From contig NZ_CP163520.1 of the NCBI RefSeq assembly GCF_041080675.1, positions 1,054,001 to 1,118,000 of the forward strand: DNA of 64,000 nt, in the 5' to 3' direction. Each line of letters begins with the position of its first letter. The stretch's first letter is position 1. Shown one piece after another: positions 44,982 to 53,286 of this stretch. The DNA is from Streptomyces sp. cg36 (lineage in GTDB: Bacteria; Actinomycetota; Actinomycetes; Streptomycetales; Streptomycetaceae). The notes under the pieces are model-generated. The model saw nothing but the letters and a program-made list of their open reading frames with translations, was not told where the DNA came from and did not search any database. The translations under genes and the position numbers were made by a program.

Positions 44982-45065
44982 GCCGCGCGCAACGTGGCTG
45001 CAACCCGGCCCGTGCTTGGCTGGGCCGGGCCGGTACCGCACCCATCCCGAAGGGCCGTGGTCGTC

Positions 45066-45452
45066 ATGTCGGAGCCGCGCGAGACCGTGGGGACACCCCA
45101 GCAGCCCGACCACGCACGCGTGGAGCTCACCCCGGCGGCCGTCGCACTGATCCGTCAACTGCGCTCCGCGCACGGTCCTTTGATGTTCCATCAGTCCGGC
45201 GGCTGCTGCGACGGCAGCGCGCCGATGTGCTACCCGGACGGCGAGTTCCGTACGGGAGGCTCCGACGTGCTCCTCGAATCCCTCGTGGTGGAGGGGGTCG
45301 AGGAGCCCGTGCCGTTCTGGATCTCGGCGGCACAGGACGAGGTGTGGCGGCACACCCGGCTGATCGTGGACGTGGTCGAGGGCCGGGGCAGCGGCTTCTC
45401 GCTGGAGGCGCCGGAAGGCGTGCGCTTCCTCATCCGCTCGCGCCTGCGCTGA
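45066..45452 (+). CDS. DUF779 protein
   Basis: A 128-aa cytosolic protein of family DUF779, with the Cys-rich signature FHQSGGCCDGSAPMCYPDGE and PFWISAAQDEVWRHT. DUF779 genes often accompany acetaldehyde or aldehyde dehydrogenases, but none is adjacent here. The ATG at 45066 begins the usual short N-terminus; the frame is open further upstream without support. Confidence 0.85.
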   Translation: MSEPRETVGTPQQPDHARVELTPAAVALIRQLRSAHGPLMFHQSGGCCDGSAPMCYPDGEFRTGGSDVLLESLVVEGVEEPVPFWISAAQDEVWRHTRLIVDVVEGRGSGFSLEAPEGVRFLIRSRLR

Positions 45453-45463
45453 AGGCCCCGCCC

Positions 45464-47041
45464 TCAGCCGCCGTCGCGCACCGCCACCATCCCGTTGAAC
45501 ACACCGATGTACGCGGTGCCGTCCGGGCCGAGGGTGATGGGCGCCCAGTTGTTGTCGTACGCCGCTCCCGTCCCGGTCAGACGGCGCCAGCGGACCTCGC
45601 CGGTGCGGAAGTCGACGGCGGTCAGGTACCAGGCGTCGACGCCGAGGGCGTTGGGCTCCTTCTCGTAGAAGTAGAGCAGGCCGTTGGCCGTGGAGAGCTT
45701 GGGAACGGTCGACGGCGACTTGACGTCGCTCTGCCACACCGTGTCGCAGCCGCTGCCGTCGGGGCGCACGTCGATGCGGGTCACCCCGCCCACCACGCTC
45801 CGGCCGAAGGTGAGCGAGGTGAGGTTCTCGTAGCCGTAGTTGTTCTCGACGACGATGCTGTTGCCCCAGGTGATCAGGGAGTTGTCGGTGGTGGAGTGCC
45901 CGGCCCCGAAGACGGGGACCTCGCAGACCAGCCGCCGGTCGTCGGGGACGTCCGCGCCCCGCCGGTAGACGACCACGTTCATCCGGTCGTCGGCGTTGTC
46001 GGTGATGGCCGCGTAGCCGTCGCCGAAGAGGTCGGGCGTGGTGCCCGAACCCTGGTTCACCGAGCCGGGTTTGGTGCCGGTGCCCCGGTCGTACGTCTGG
46101 CGCCAGCGCACCACCGGGGTGCCCCCGGCGTCCGCCTCGAAGCTGTACAGGGCGTGGTCGGAGACGATGGAGACGCCGTCCTCGGCCACCGAGAAGGAGT
46201 TCTGGATCTCCTCCCCCGGCAGCTGGACGGAGCGGACGCGCCCGCTGTCCGGGTCGATCGTGCCCACCCGGCCGAGCCGGGTCACCCACCAGATGCGGCC
46301 CTGCCAGTCCGGCATCACCGAGGTGACCGGGTCGCAGACGCCGCTCGGGAAGAGGTTGGTCCAGCTGACGCAGTCGTGCGGGACCACCGCGCTCAGGTTC
46401 CAGTCGTCGTCGACGACGAACCGCCAGCTCCCGTCGGCGGCCTGCTCGTGCGCGAGGCGCAGGACGTGGTGGCGGGAGTCGGCCAGGACCACCCGGTCCC
46501 GGTCGTCGAGGTAGAAGTACGCTCCGCCGGAGGTGTCCTTGAAGATCTTCGAGAAGTCGAGCCGGGTGATCGCCTCGACCGTCGAGGAGCGCTGCGGCAG
46601 CTGGTACTCGGCGAGCGTGGCGAGGGTGCGCGGGTCGAGGAGCTTGAGCAGGAAACCCTGGAAGGTGCCGCAGACGGTGATCAGCCGCCCGGCCGCGTCG
46701 AAGGTGGCGGTGGCGCACTCGCCGCCGAGCGCGGCGATCCGCTCGCTGGTGACCTGCGGGTCGCGGCCGAGCGGCCCCGGGTAGGGGTGGGTGCCGCTGC
46801 CCCACGAGTCGCCGTGCATCCCGCTGCGCCCGTTGGGGGCGAGGTGCGGGTTCTGGGCGGGGGCCGCGCCGGGCACGGGCCGGGCGGTGGCGGGCGCGCC
46901 CTCGTACTGGCTGACCAGGCGGTGGCCGGGCGCCTTGGGTATCTCGGTGGCCCGGGCGCCGCCGGCCGGGCCCGTGAGGGCGCTCGCGGCGGCGGTGAGC
47001 GTCAGGGCCAGTGCGCGGGCGAGCGCTCTGCGGGACAACAT
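45464..47041 (-). CDS. Secreted propeller-like protein
   Basis: A 525-aa exported protein. The N-terminus LSRRALARALALTLTAAASA is a signal peptide (possibly Tat, RRALAR). The mature part has repeated strand-rich blocks with Asp/Gly/Trp turns (GGAYFYLDDRDRVVLADSRH, WQGRIWWVTRLGRVGTIDPD, APITLGPDGTAYIGVFNGM), consistent with a PQQ/NHL-like beta-propeller. I do not recognise a catalytic signature. The ATG at 47041 has GGAGGAG 5 bases upstream. Convergent with the DUF779 gene, 11 bases apart. Confidence 0.75.
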   Translation of the reverse strand: MLSRRALARALALTLTAAASALTGPAGGARATEIPKAPGHRLVSQYEGAPATARPVPGAAPAQNPHLAPNGRSGMHGDSWGSGTHPYPGPLGRDPQVTSERIAALGGECATATFDAAGRLITVCGTFQGFLLKLLDPRTLATLAEYQLPQRSSTVEAITRLDFSKIFKDTSGGAYFYLDDRDRVVLADSRHHVLRLAHEQAADGSWRFVVDDDWNLSAVVPHDCVSWTNLFPSGVCDPVTSVMPDWQGRIWWVTRLGRVGTIDPDSGRVRSVQLPGEEIQNSFSVAEDGVSIVSDHALYSFEADAGGTPVVRWRQTYDRGTGTKPGSVNQGSGTTPDLFGDGYAAITDNADDRMNVVVYRRGADVPDDRRLVCEVPVFGAGHSTTDNSLITWGNSIVVENNYGYENLTSLTFGRSVVGGVTRIDVRPDGSGCDTVWQSDVKSPSTVPKLSTANGLLYFYEKEPNALGVDAWYLTAVDFRTGEVRWRRLTGTGAAYDNNWAPITLGPDGTAYIGVFNGMVAVRDGG

Positions 47042-47197
47042 ACGGCTCCTCCGGTCGCGTACGGCACCGCCGCGTACGTCGGTGACGTACGGGTGGTGCG
47101 TACATCGGGTGTCGCGCCGGGGCCCGACGCTAGAGCCGTGTTCGTGAAGTGTCCATGCAAAGTCGGGCGGCTTCACACACGTTTCATGATCGGCCCA

Positions 47198-47233
47198 GGA
47201 CCGGCCGGACGGGCCGGCGGGACGGGCCGGTCC
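47198..47233 (-). terminator. Possible terminator after the winged-helix gene
   Basis: GGACCGGCC (47198-47206) and GGCCGGTCC (47225-47233), 9-bp stem around an 18-base GC-rich loop with further internal pairing, downstream of the stop at 47288. Confidence 0.5.
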
Positions 47234-47287
47234 ACCGCAGCCGCCCGTGAACCGCCGCCGCACACACGGCGGTTGACCAGCACGCGC

Positions 47288-48466
47288 TCAGGCCGAGAGC
47301 CGCCTTTCGAGCGGCGTGCGGAAGCTCGGGCGGATGCGTACGTCGCCGAAGAACTCCGCCAGCCGCTCCGCCTCCGCGGCGATCGCAGCCGTGGCGTCCG
47401 CGCCCAGGTCGGCCACGTCCTCGAAGACATGGGTGGCGATCTCGCCGTCCGCCCGCTGTGCCCAGCCGCCCACGATCCGCCCGCTCCACCACAGCGACGG
47501 GCCGATGTTGCCGGTGTTGTCGAAGAGTTCGGCCCGGTGGGCGGTGTCGAGGTACCAGTCGCGGTGGCGCCAGCCCATCGGGGTCGGGTCGAGGCCCGGC
47601 AGCAGCGCGGCCCAGGGGCCGCGGTCGGGCGGCGCCGCGAGCGAGCCGGGCAGGGCGTGGCCGGGCCCCTCGTCGAGGTCGACCTCGACCGCGCCGGACC
47701 CGGCCAGCGCCTTGCGGGTGTCGGTGAGCGTCCACCCCGTCCACCACTTCACGTCCTCGGTGGTGGCGGGTCCGAACGCGTCGAGGTAGCGCGTGACCAG
47801 TTCGGTCCTGGCCTCGGCGGCGGGCAGCTCCGGGTGCGGCTCGGCGACCGTCCAGCGGAACTGGCTGGAGGCCCAGGTGCCCAGCGGGCGCCCGCGCCGG
47901 ATGCGCCCCTCGGCGGCCAGCACCCCCAGGAAGCGGCTGGTGATGCGGGGCCTCGCCTCGTACGGCTTGCCCGCGGCCTGGACGATCTGGGCGCGCAGCG
48001 CGGGCACGTCCTCGGCGAGCTGGGCGGCGGTCGCCTCGCCCCGGGCCGCGAGGGCGGCCAGCACCTCCTCCTGGGTGGCGGCGAACCACTGTGCACCCAG
48101 GCCCAGTTGCTCCTCGATCACCTTCGCCAGGCCCTTGCGCTCGCGCACCGCGACGGCCCGCGCCGCGCCCGCGTCGGCGACCGGGGCGAGCTCGGCTGGC
48201 AGCACGAACATGGTGCGGCGCATGCAGAGCATCCGCACCAGCGCGTGGTCCTCGTACAGCGCGCGCTCCAGCTCGGCGACCGACGCCGCGGCCGACCGGG
48301 CGGCGACCGAGAGGTACACGGTGGCCGGGTCGGTGGCGTGCAGCGCCACCAGCGCCCGCGCGACCTGCTCGGGCGCGGCGGCGCGGGCGGCCGGGGCGAG
48401 CAGGTGGCGGGAGCCGAGGCGGGCGCGCCGCTGGGCCGCGGTGATCTTCGGTCGGGCAGCCGTCAT
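47288..48466 (-). CDS. Winged-helix DNA-binding protein (HTH_42/AlkZ-like)
   Basis: A 392-aa protein of the winged-helix family that includes the DNA glycosylases AlkZ and YcaQ: QVARALVALHATDPATVYLS, LCMRRTMFVLPAELAP, then winged-helix repeats and DWYLDTAHRAELFDNTGNIG and WWSGRIVGGWAQR in the C-terminal part. At the place where AlkZ-type glycosylases have a Gln-x-Gln/Asp catalytic motif this protein has HATD, so activity should not be assumed. Its ATG overlaps the stop of a 64-aa membrane protein gene (ATGA), suggesting coupling. Confidence 0.8.
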   Translation of the reverse strand: MTAARPKITAAQRRARLGSRHLLAPAARAAAPEQVARALVALHATDPATVYLSVAARSAAASVAELERALYEDHALVRMLCMRRTMFVLPAELAPVADAGAARAVAVRERKGLAKVIEEQLGLGAQWFAATQEEVLAALAARGEATAAQLAEDVPALRAQIVQAAGKPYEARPRITSRFLGVLAAEGRIRRGRPLGTWASSQFRWTVAEPHPELPAAEARTELVTRYLDAFGPATTEDVKWWTGWTLTDTRKALAGSGAVEVDLDEGPGHALPGSLAAPPDRGPWAALLPGLDPTPMGWRHRDWYLDTAHRAELFDNTGNIGPSLWWSGRIVGGWAQRADGEIATHVFEDVADLGADATAAIAAEAERLAEFFGDVRIRPSFRTPLERRLSA

Positions 48467-48657
48467 GGTCTGAGGCTACCGACCACTCCGGCCGTGGCGT
48501 TCAGGCTGTCGTGGATCGTGGGCGCGAGGCTCGTCCCGGCGAGGAAGAACCCGAGCAGGACACAGACCACCGCGTGCGACGCCTTGAGTCCGCCGGTGCG
48601 CAGGAAGATCACCGCCAGCACCACGAGCAGCAGCACCACCGAGATCGAAATGGCCAT
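48463..48657 (-). CDS. Small (64-aa) two-helix membrane protein
   Basis: Starts MAISISVVLLLVVLAVIFLR with a second hydrophobic helix (ASHAVVCVLLGFFLAGTSLA) and a short tail. The ATG at 48657 has GGAGGAGG 7 bases upstream, a strong site. Its stop overlaps the start of the winged-helix gene. Similar small membrane proteins occur in streptomycetes, without known function. Confidence 0.7.
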   Translation of the reverse strand: MAISISVVLLLVVLAVIFLRTGGLKASHAVVCVLLGFFLAGTSLAPTIHDSLNATAGVVGSLRP

Positions 48658-48792
48658 GGCCAGCCTCCTCCACCGCGCCCCATTTCGGGCATTCGGCCGC
48701 CAGTGTGACGGAGGAGGCGGGCCATTCGGACGCATGGCGTGTCCGCCGTACGGGTGTTGACTGCGGGTGACGACGGGCGGGCGGGGGCCGGG

Positions 48793-49659
48793 CTACTCGC
48801 CGTGGGCCCGCAGGAACGCCTCCAGGCCGGCCAGGTCGTCGGTGTTGAGGTAGTCGACGTCGGCGGCGAGCAGCTCCGTCCAGAGCGCGTCCCGCTCCGG
48901 CCCGGCCAGGTCCGGGGTGGCCCAGAACCGTACGCGCTGGCGGTGCGCGTGGGCCCGCGCCACGATCTGCCGCAGCTTCTGCCGCTCGGCGGGCGGGAAC
49001 GGCCCGGCGCCCAGCCAGCTGAAGCTCTCCGTCCAGTTGCTGCTGATCAGTGGGATGAAGGCGGCGGTGGCGGCGGTGCCCAGGTCGTCGAGCCGTCCGT
49101 CGTAGAACGCGTGGCGCACCCGCTGCGCCTCCATCGGCACCCGGGCGGCGCGGTCGCCGGAGATCACCGGGGTGACGGCGCCGGTCGACACCCGCCCGTG
49201 CCCGTACCGGCTGAGCATCTCGCGGTACGGGCGCAGCCGCCGGTCGAGCTCCAGATAGGCGGCGGCGCCGTCGGCCTTGATGTCGACGAGCAGTTGTACG
49301 GAGTGGTGGTAACCCCGGTACACCGAGCCGCGGTTGGCGCGCACCCGGGCCAGCAGCGGGTCGAGGTAGAGCCTTTCGAGGGTGCGGGTGGGGTCGAGGC
49401 CGGCCGGGTCGTGGGCCACCAGGAGCTGCCCGTCCACCAGGTAGATGTCGGCCTCGACGCTGGTGAACCCGTGTGCCAGGGCGTCGAAGAGGGGGTGCGG
49501 GTGCTCGTAGTCGTTGTGCGCGTGGGTCCTGCGCAGCGGTCTCGGCCCGGTGGGGCGACCGCCGGCGCGGTCGGCCGCGGCGGCGGTGGGCGCGATGGCG
49601 GCGCTTGCGGCTGCCGCGGCCAGGGCGGCGACGGCACTGCGGCGGGTCAGTCGAGCCAT
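48793..49659 (-). CDS. Exported PI-PLC/GDPD-superfamily phosphodiesterase-like protein
   Basis: A 288-aa protein with an N-terminal RR-containing signal (RLTRRSAVAALAAAAASAAI). The mature domain begins RTHAHNDYEHPHPLFDALAH GF-SVEADIYLVDG with the His and Glu/Asp residues of the GDPD/PI-PLC TIM barrel, and continues LLVAHDPAGLDPTRTL and LLVDIKADG, then RFWATPD near the end. It resembles the uncharacterised HNDYEHP branch (AIM6-like), so the substrate is not known. The ATG at 49659 has GGGAGAG 6 bases upstream. Confidence 0.82.
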   Translation of the reverse strand: MARLTRRSAVAALAAAAASAAIAPTAAAADRAGGRPTGPRPLRRTHAHNDYEHPHPLFDALAHGFTSVEADIYLVDGQLLVAHDPAGLDPTRTLERLYLDPLLARVRANRGSVYRGYHHSVQLLVDIKADGAAAYLELDRRLRPYREMLSRYGHGRVSTGAVTPVISGDRAARVPMEAQRVRHAFYDGRLDDLGTAATAAFIPLISSNWTESFSWLGAGPFPPAERQKLRQIVARAHAHRQRVRFWATPDLAGPERDALWTELLAADVDYLNTDDLAGLEAFLRAHGE

Positions 49660-49812
49660 GGGAACTCTCCCGGGGGCGGTGGGACGACGGACGGCGGGAC
49701 GGCACCGAGTATGGCCGCGCGCCGGGGGCAACGGGCAGGTGCGGGCCGAGAGTTGGCCGGTACTTCGCCGGGCCGTCACCGGGGCGGCGACGGCCGCCCG
49801 CTCCGCCCGCCG

Positions 49813-50469
49813 CTACCGTCCGAGCTCGTCCCAGCCCGCCGTCCGGTCGCACCAGCGCGTCAGGAGCGTGCGGTCGTGGCCCACCGTGAGGAGGGCGGCG
49901 CCGGTGGCCGTGCGGTAGCGCTCGACGGTGGCCACCAGGGCCGCCGTCGTCGACGCGTCCAGCATCGCCGTCATCTCGTCGCACACCAGCAGGCGCGGGC
50001 GCAGCACCAGGGCGCGGGCCAGACAGGCGCGCTGGAGCTGGCCGTCGCTGACCTCGTGCGGACGGCGGTTGAGCAGGTCGCCGCCCAGGCCCACCAGCTC
50101 GGCCAGTTCGTCCACGCGCTCGCGCACCTCGATGCGGCGGCCGTTCGCCCGCAGCGGCTCGGCGACGATCTCGCGCAGCCGCAGCCGGGGGTCGGCGGCC
50201 AGGCGCGGCGACTGGAAGACGACCCCCACGGTGGTGCGCAGCGCGCGCGGGGCGCGGTGGCGCCACTCGGTGACCCGGGTGCCGTCGAGGGTGACCGTGC
50301 CGCCGTCGGGACGGTGCAGCAGGGCCGCGACCCGGGCCAGGGTGGACTTGCCGCAGCCGCTGGGCCCGAGCAGGCCCACCGCCTCGCCGGGGGCGACGGA
50401 CAGGCTCACCGAGCGGACCACGGGCCGCTCGCGCTCGTACCCGGCGGTGATGTCCTTCAGCTCAAGCAC
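49813..50469 (-). CDS. ABC transporter ATPase, second importer (DppF/NikE-like)
   Basis: A 218-aa ATPase: LLGPSGCGKSTLARVAALL, Q-loop VVFQSPRLAADPRLRL, signature VSDGQLQRACLARAL, Walker B LLVCDEMTAMLD, GHDRTL. It is shorter than typical DppF (about 260-330 aa) and lacks the usual C-terminal extension, closer in size to NikE. The GTG start at 50469 lies inside the preceding ATPase gene (8-base overlap), with GGAGGAG upstream. Confidence 0.88.
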   Translation of the reverse strand: MLELKDITAGYERERPVVRSVSLSVAPGEAVGLLGPSGCGKSTLARVAALLHRPDGGTVTLDGTRVTEWRHRAPRALRTTVGVVFQSPRLAADPRLRLREIVAEPLRANGRRIEVRERVDELAELVGLGGDLLNRRPHEVSDGQLQRACLARALVLRPRLLVCDEMTAMLDASTTAALVATVERYRTATGAALLTVGHDRTLLTRWCDRTAGWDELGR

Positions 50470-51418
50470 GGCCGGGCTCCTCCGGGTGGTGGCAGGCGAC
50501 CTCGCCGTCGAACGGCGGCGGGGTGCCGCACAGGGCGGTGGCCCGTGCGCAGCGGGGGGCGAACGCGCAGCCCGTAGGGAGATCGCCCAGTTCGGGCGGC
50601 ATTCCGGGAATGGGGGCGAAGGCCCGTTCCGGGAGCGCGTCGAGCAGGCCCCGAGCATACGGGTGACGGGGTCCCGGCTCACCGAAATACGAGGCCGCGT
50701 CGGCGAGTTCGACGATGCGGCCCGCGTACATCACGGCGACCCGGTCGGCGATCCGCCGGGCCGCCGCGAGGTCGTGGGTGATCATCAGCAGGGCGCGGCC
50801 GTCGTCGGCGGTGCGGCGCAGTTCGTCGGCGGTGCGCTCCACCAGGTCGCGGTCGAGGCCGGTGGTGGGTTCGTCGGCGAGCAGCAGCGGCGCGTCCCCG
50901 ACCAGCGCCAGCGCGGTCGCGGCGCGCTGGGCGAGGCCGCCGGAGAGCTCGTGCGGGTAGCGGTCGAGGTGGCCGGGCGGGAACGCGGCCCGTTCGGCCG
51001 CCGCCTCGGTGGCCGCGGGCAGCTCGCGCCGCGGGGTGCCGGTGAGCTCGCGCAGGGTCTCGGCGAGCTGGGCGCGCACGGTCCGTACGGGGGTGAGGTG
51101 CGCGGCCGGGCTCTGCGGGACGAGGCCGACGCGGCGGCCCCGTACGGTGCGGGCCAGGGTGCGTTCGTCGGCGGTGAGCAGGTCGAGGGGGGCGCCGCCG
51201 CCGTGCAGGACGGCGCTTCCGGCGGTCTCCGCGTTGCCCGGCAGCAGGCCGAGCAGGGCGGAGGCGAGGACCGACTTGCCGCAGCCGCTCTCGCCGACCA
51301 GGGCCAGGCACTCGCCCGCCGCCAGGTCGAAGGAGGCGTCGGTGACGGCGCTGACGTAGTGGCCGCCGCGCATCCGGAAGCGCACCGAGAGGCCGCGCGC
51401 GGCCAGGACCGTGGTCAC
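50462..51418 (-). CDS. ABC transporter ATPase, second importer (DppD/NikD-like)
   Basis: A 318-aa ATPase: Walker A GESGCGKSVLASALLGLL, LVPQSPAAHLTPVRTV, signature LSGGLAQRAATALAL, Walker B LLLADEPTTGLD, THDLAAA, HPYARGLLDALPE and the C-terminal Cys motif GCAFAPRCARATALC. The GTG start at 51418 overlaps the upstream permease stop (GTGA). Confidence 0.92.
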   Translation of the reverse strand: MTTVLAARGLSVRFRMRGGHYVSAVTDASFDLAAGECLALVGESGCGKSVLASALLGLLPGNAETAGSAVLHGGGAPLDLLTADERTLARTVRGRRVGLVPQSPAAHLTPVRTVRAQLAETLRELTGTPRRELPAATEAAAERAAFPPGHLDRYPHELSGGLAQRAATALALVGDAPLLLADEPTTGLDRDLVERTADELRRTADDGRALLMITHDLAAARRIADRVAVMYAGRIVELADAASYFGEPGPRHPYARGLLDALPERAFAPIPGMPPELGDLPTGCAFAPRCARATALCGTPPPFDGEVACHHPEEPGRA

Positions 51419-52305
51419 AGCGTCAGCTCCGATCGGCGGCGCGGGTTGAGGCGTTCGCGCCAGGCTCCGGCCAGACCGGCCACCGCCAGGGTCGGCACGA
51501 TCAGCAGCAGGCCCGGGAAGAGCGTGGGCCACCAGTGCCCGGCGAGCAGCGAGCCGCGTGCCGACTGGACCAGGTTGCCGAGGCTGGCCTGGTGGCTGGG
51601 CAGGCCGAGGCCGAGGAAAGAGAGCGCCGACTCGTGCCACATCGCGTGCGGCACCATCAGCACGGCGGCGAGCCCGGCCTGCGGCAGCACCCCCGGCAGC
51701 AGGTGACGGACCGTCACCCGCAGTCGGGAGGAGCCGCCGGAGACGGCCGCGTCGATGTAGGGGCGGGTGCGCAGGGACAGCACCTCGGCGCGGACGATCC
51801 GGGCGGTGGAGAGCCAGTGCGTGACCGCGACGGACGCGATCACCGGCCCCACGCCGGGGCGGAACATCGCCACCACGAAGATCCCCAGCAGCAGGTGCGG
51901 CACCGAGGAGAACACGTCGACGAGCCGCATCACCAGCCGGTCCGTCCAGCCGCCCAGGGCCCCGGCGAGCGCGCCCACGGCGGTGCCCACGACGGTGGCC
52001 GCGAGCGCCGCGACGACGCCGACGAGCAGCGAGATCCGCAGCCCGTACACACAGCGCAGCAGCAGGTCGCGGCCCACGTCGTCGGTGCCGAACGGGTGCT
52101 CCCAGGAAGGCGGAAGCAGCTTGTGCGACAGGTCGACGGCCTGCTGGTCGAGCTGGACCAGCGGTGGTACGAGGAGCACGGCGAGCACCGCCGCCGCGAC
52201 GGTCAGGGCCGAGGCCCGCACCCGCAGGGTCCGGGTGGAGCGGCCGGAGCGCCCGCGCGCCCGCCACTGGGTGGCGGCGGCGGTGCCGGAGGCGGTGTCA
52301 GCCAT
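51415..52305 (-). CDS. ABC transporter permease, second importer (DppC/NikC-like)
   Basis: A 296-aa permease with N-terminal HPFGTDDVGRDLLLRCVYGL, EAA-loop region LRTRPYIDAAVSGGSSRLRV and SALSFLGLGLPS, as in peptide/nickel importers. It overlaps the upstream permease gene by 8 bases. Confidence 0.9.
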   Translation of the reverse strand: MADTASGTAAATQWRARGRSGRSTRTLRVRASALTVAAAVLAVLLVPPLVQLDQQAVDLSHKLLPPSWEHPFGTDDVGRDLLLRCVYGLRISLLVGVVAALAATVVGTAVGALAGALGGWTDRLVMRLVDVFSSVPHLLLGIFVVAMFRPGVGPVIASVAVTHWLSTARIVRAEVLSLRTRPYIDAAVSGGSSRLRVTVRHLLPGVLPQAGLAAVLMVPHAMWHESALSFLGLGLPSHQASLGNLVQSARGSLLAGHWWPTLFPGLLLIVPTLAVAGLAGAWRERLNPRRRSELTL

Positions 52306-53263
52306 CGAAGCCCACCCTCGGGTCGGCGATCCCGTACAGCAGGTCGGAGAGGAGGTTGCCGAGCAGCACGGCGGCGGTGGCCAGCACGGTGAGCGCGGCG
52401 AGCAGCGGGAAGTCCACGGAGGTGGCGGCCTGGACGGTGGCGGCGGCGATGCCGGGCCAGCTGAACACGGTCTCGACCAGCAGCGCGCCGGTGATGAGTT
52501 CGGGCACCCGCGAGCCGACGAGGGTCAGCATCGGCAGCAGGCCCGAGCGCAGGGCGTGCCCGAGCAGCACGGTCCGCTCGCTCAGGCCGCGCGCGCGGGC
52601 GCCGCGCACCGGGTCCTCCTCCAGCGCGTCGGCGACGCCCTGGCGTACGTACAGGGTGAACCAGGGCAGCTGGGAGACGCCGAGGACGGCGGCGGGGAGC
52701 ACCAGATGGCGGGCCACCTGGTCGAAGGAGACGGTGGTGCTGGCGGTGTCGGTGAGTCCTCCGGCGGGCAGCGCGTCCAGCTGGACGGCGAAGAACCAGA
52801 TGGCGAGCAGCCCGAGCCAGAAGGCGGGCGCGGCCTCCAGGGTGTACGCGGCGGAGGTGACGCAGCGGTCGAGCGGTCCGCCGGTGCGGCGCGCGGCGAG
52901 CACGCCGAGTGCGGTGCCGAGGACGACGGCGACCAGGAACGCGGTGGCGGCCAGCAGCACGGACCAGCCCAGCCGTTCGCCGATGGCGTCGGCGACGGGC
53001 CGGCGCAGCACGCTGGAGTCGCCGAGGTCGCCGGTGAGGGCGCCGGTCAGCCACTCCCACCAGCGCGACACCAGCCCCTGGTCGGCGCCGAGGTTGGCGC
53101 GCAGCTGGTCGAGGTCGTGCTGGGAGGCGGTGAGACCGGCCGTGCCGGCGTACGCCTTGACCGGGTCGAAGGGGGAGGCGGCGGCCACGGCGAAGACGCC
53201 GAAGGTCACCACCAGCAGGACGGGGGCGGCGAACAGGAGCCGCCGCCCCGCCATCCGTGCCAT
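52298..53263 (-). CDS. ABC transporter permease, second importer (DppB/NikB-like)
   Basis: A 321-aa six-helix permease: RRLLFAAPVLLVVTFGVFAV, SRWWEWLTGALTGDLGDSSV, EAA region DPVRGARARGLSERTVLLGH. I choose the ATG at 53263, 23 bases after the binding-protein stop; the open frame reaches 53320 but would overlap that gene. Confidence 0.9.
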   Translation of the reverse strand: MARMAGRRLLFAAPVLLVVTFGVFAVAAASPFDPVKAYAGTAGLTASQHDLDQLRANLGADQGLVSRWWEWLTGALTGDLGDSSVLRRPVADAIGERLGWSVLLAATAFLVAVVLGTALGVLAARRTGGPLDRCVTSAAYTLEAAPAFWLGLLAIWFFAVQLDALPAGGLTDTASTTVSFDQVARHLVLPAAVLGVSQLPWFTLYVRQGVADALEEDPVRGARARGLSERTVLLGHALRSGLLPMLTLVGSRVPELITGALLVETVFSWPGIAAATVQAATSVDFPLLAALTVLATAAVLLGNLLSDLLYGIADPRVGFDG

Positions 53264-53286
53264 CGGCCCCCAGGGGAGGCGGCGGC

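Noticed and set aside
42519..47105. A 1528-codon open frame on the minus strand
   Set aside because: It runs antisense through the lipoprotein deiminase, DUF4436, MscS and DUF779 genes and is Arg/Gly/Pro/Ala-rich; such frames arise from high GC and third-position bias.
44963..48760. A 1265-codon open frame on the plus strand
   Set aside because: It overlaps the secreted propeller and winged-helix genes in antisense and has no domain signature.
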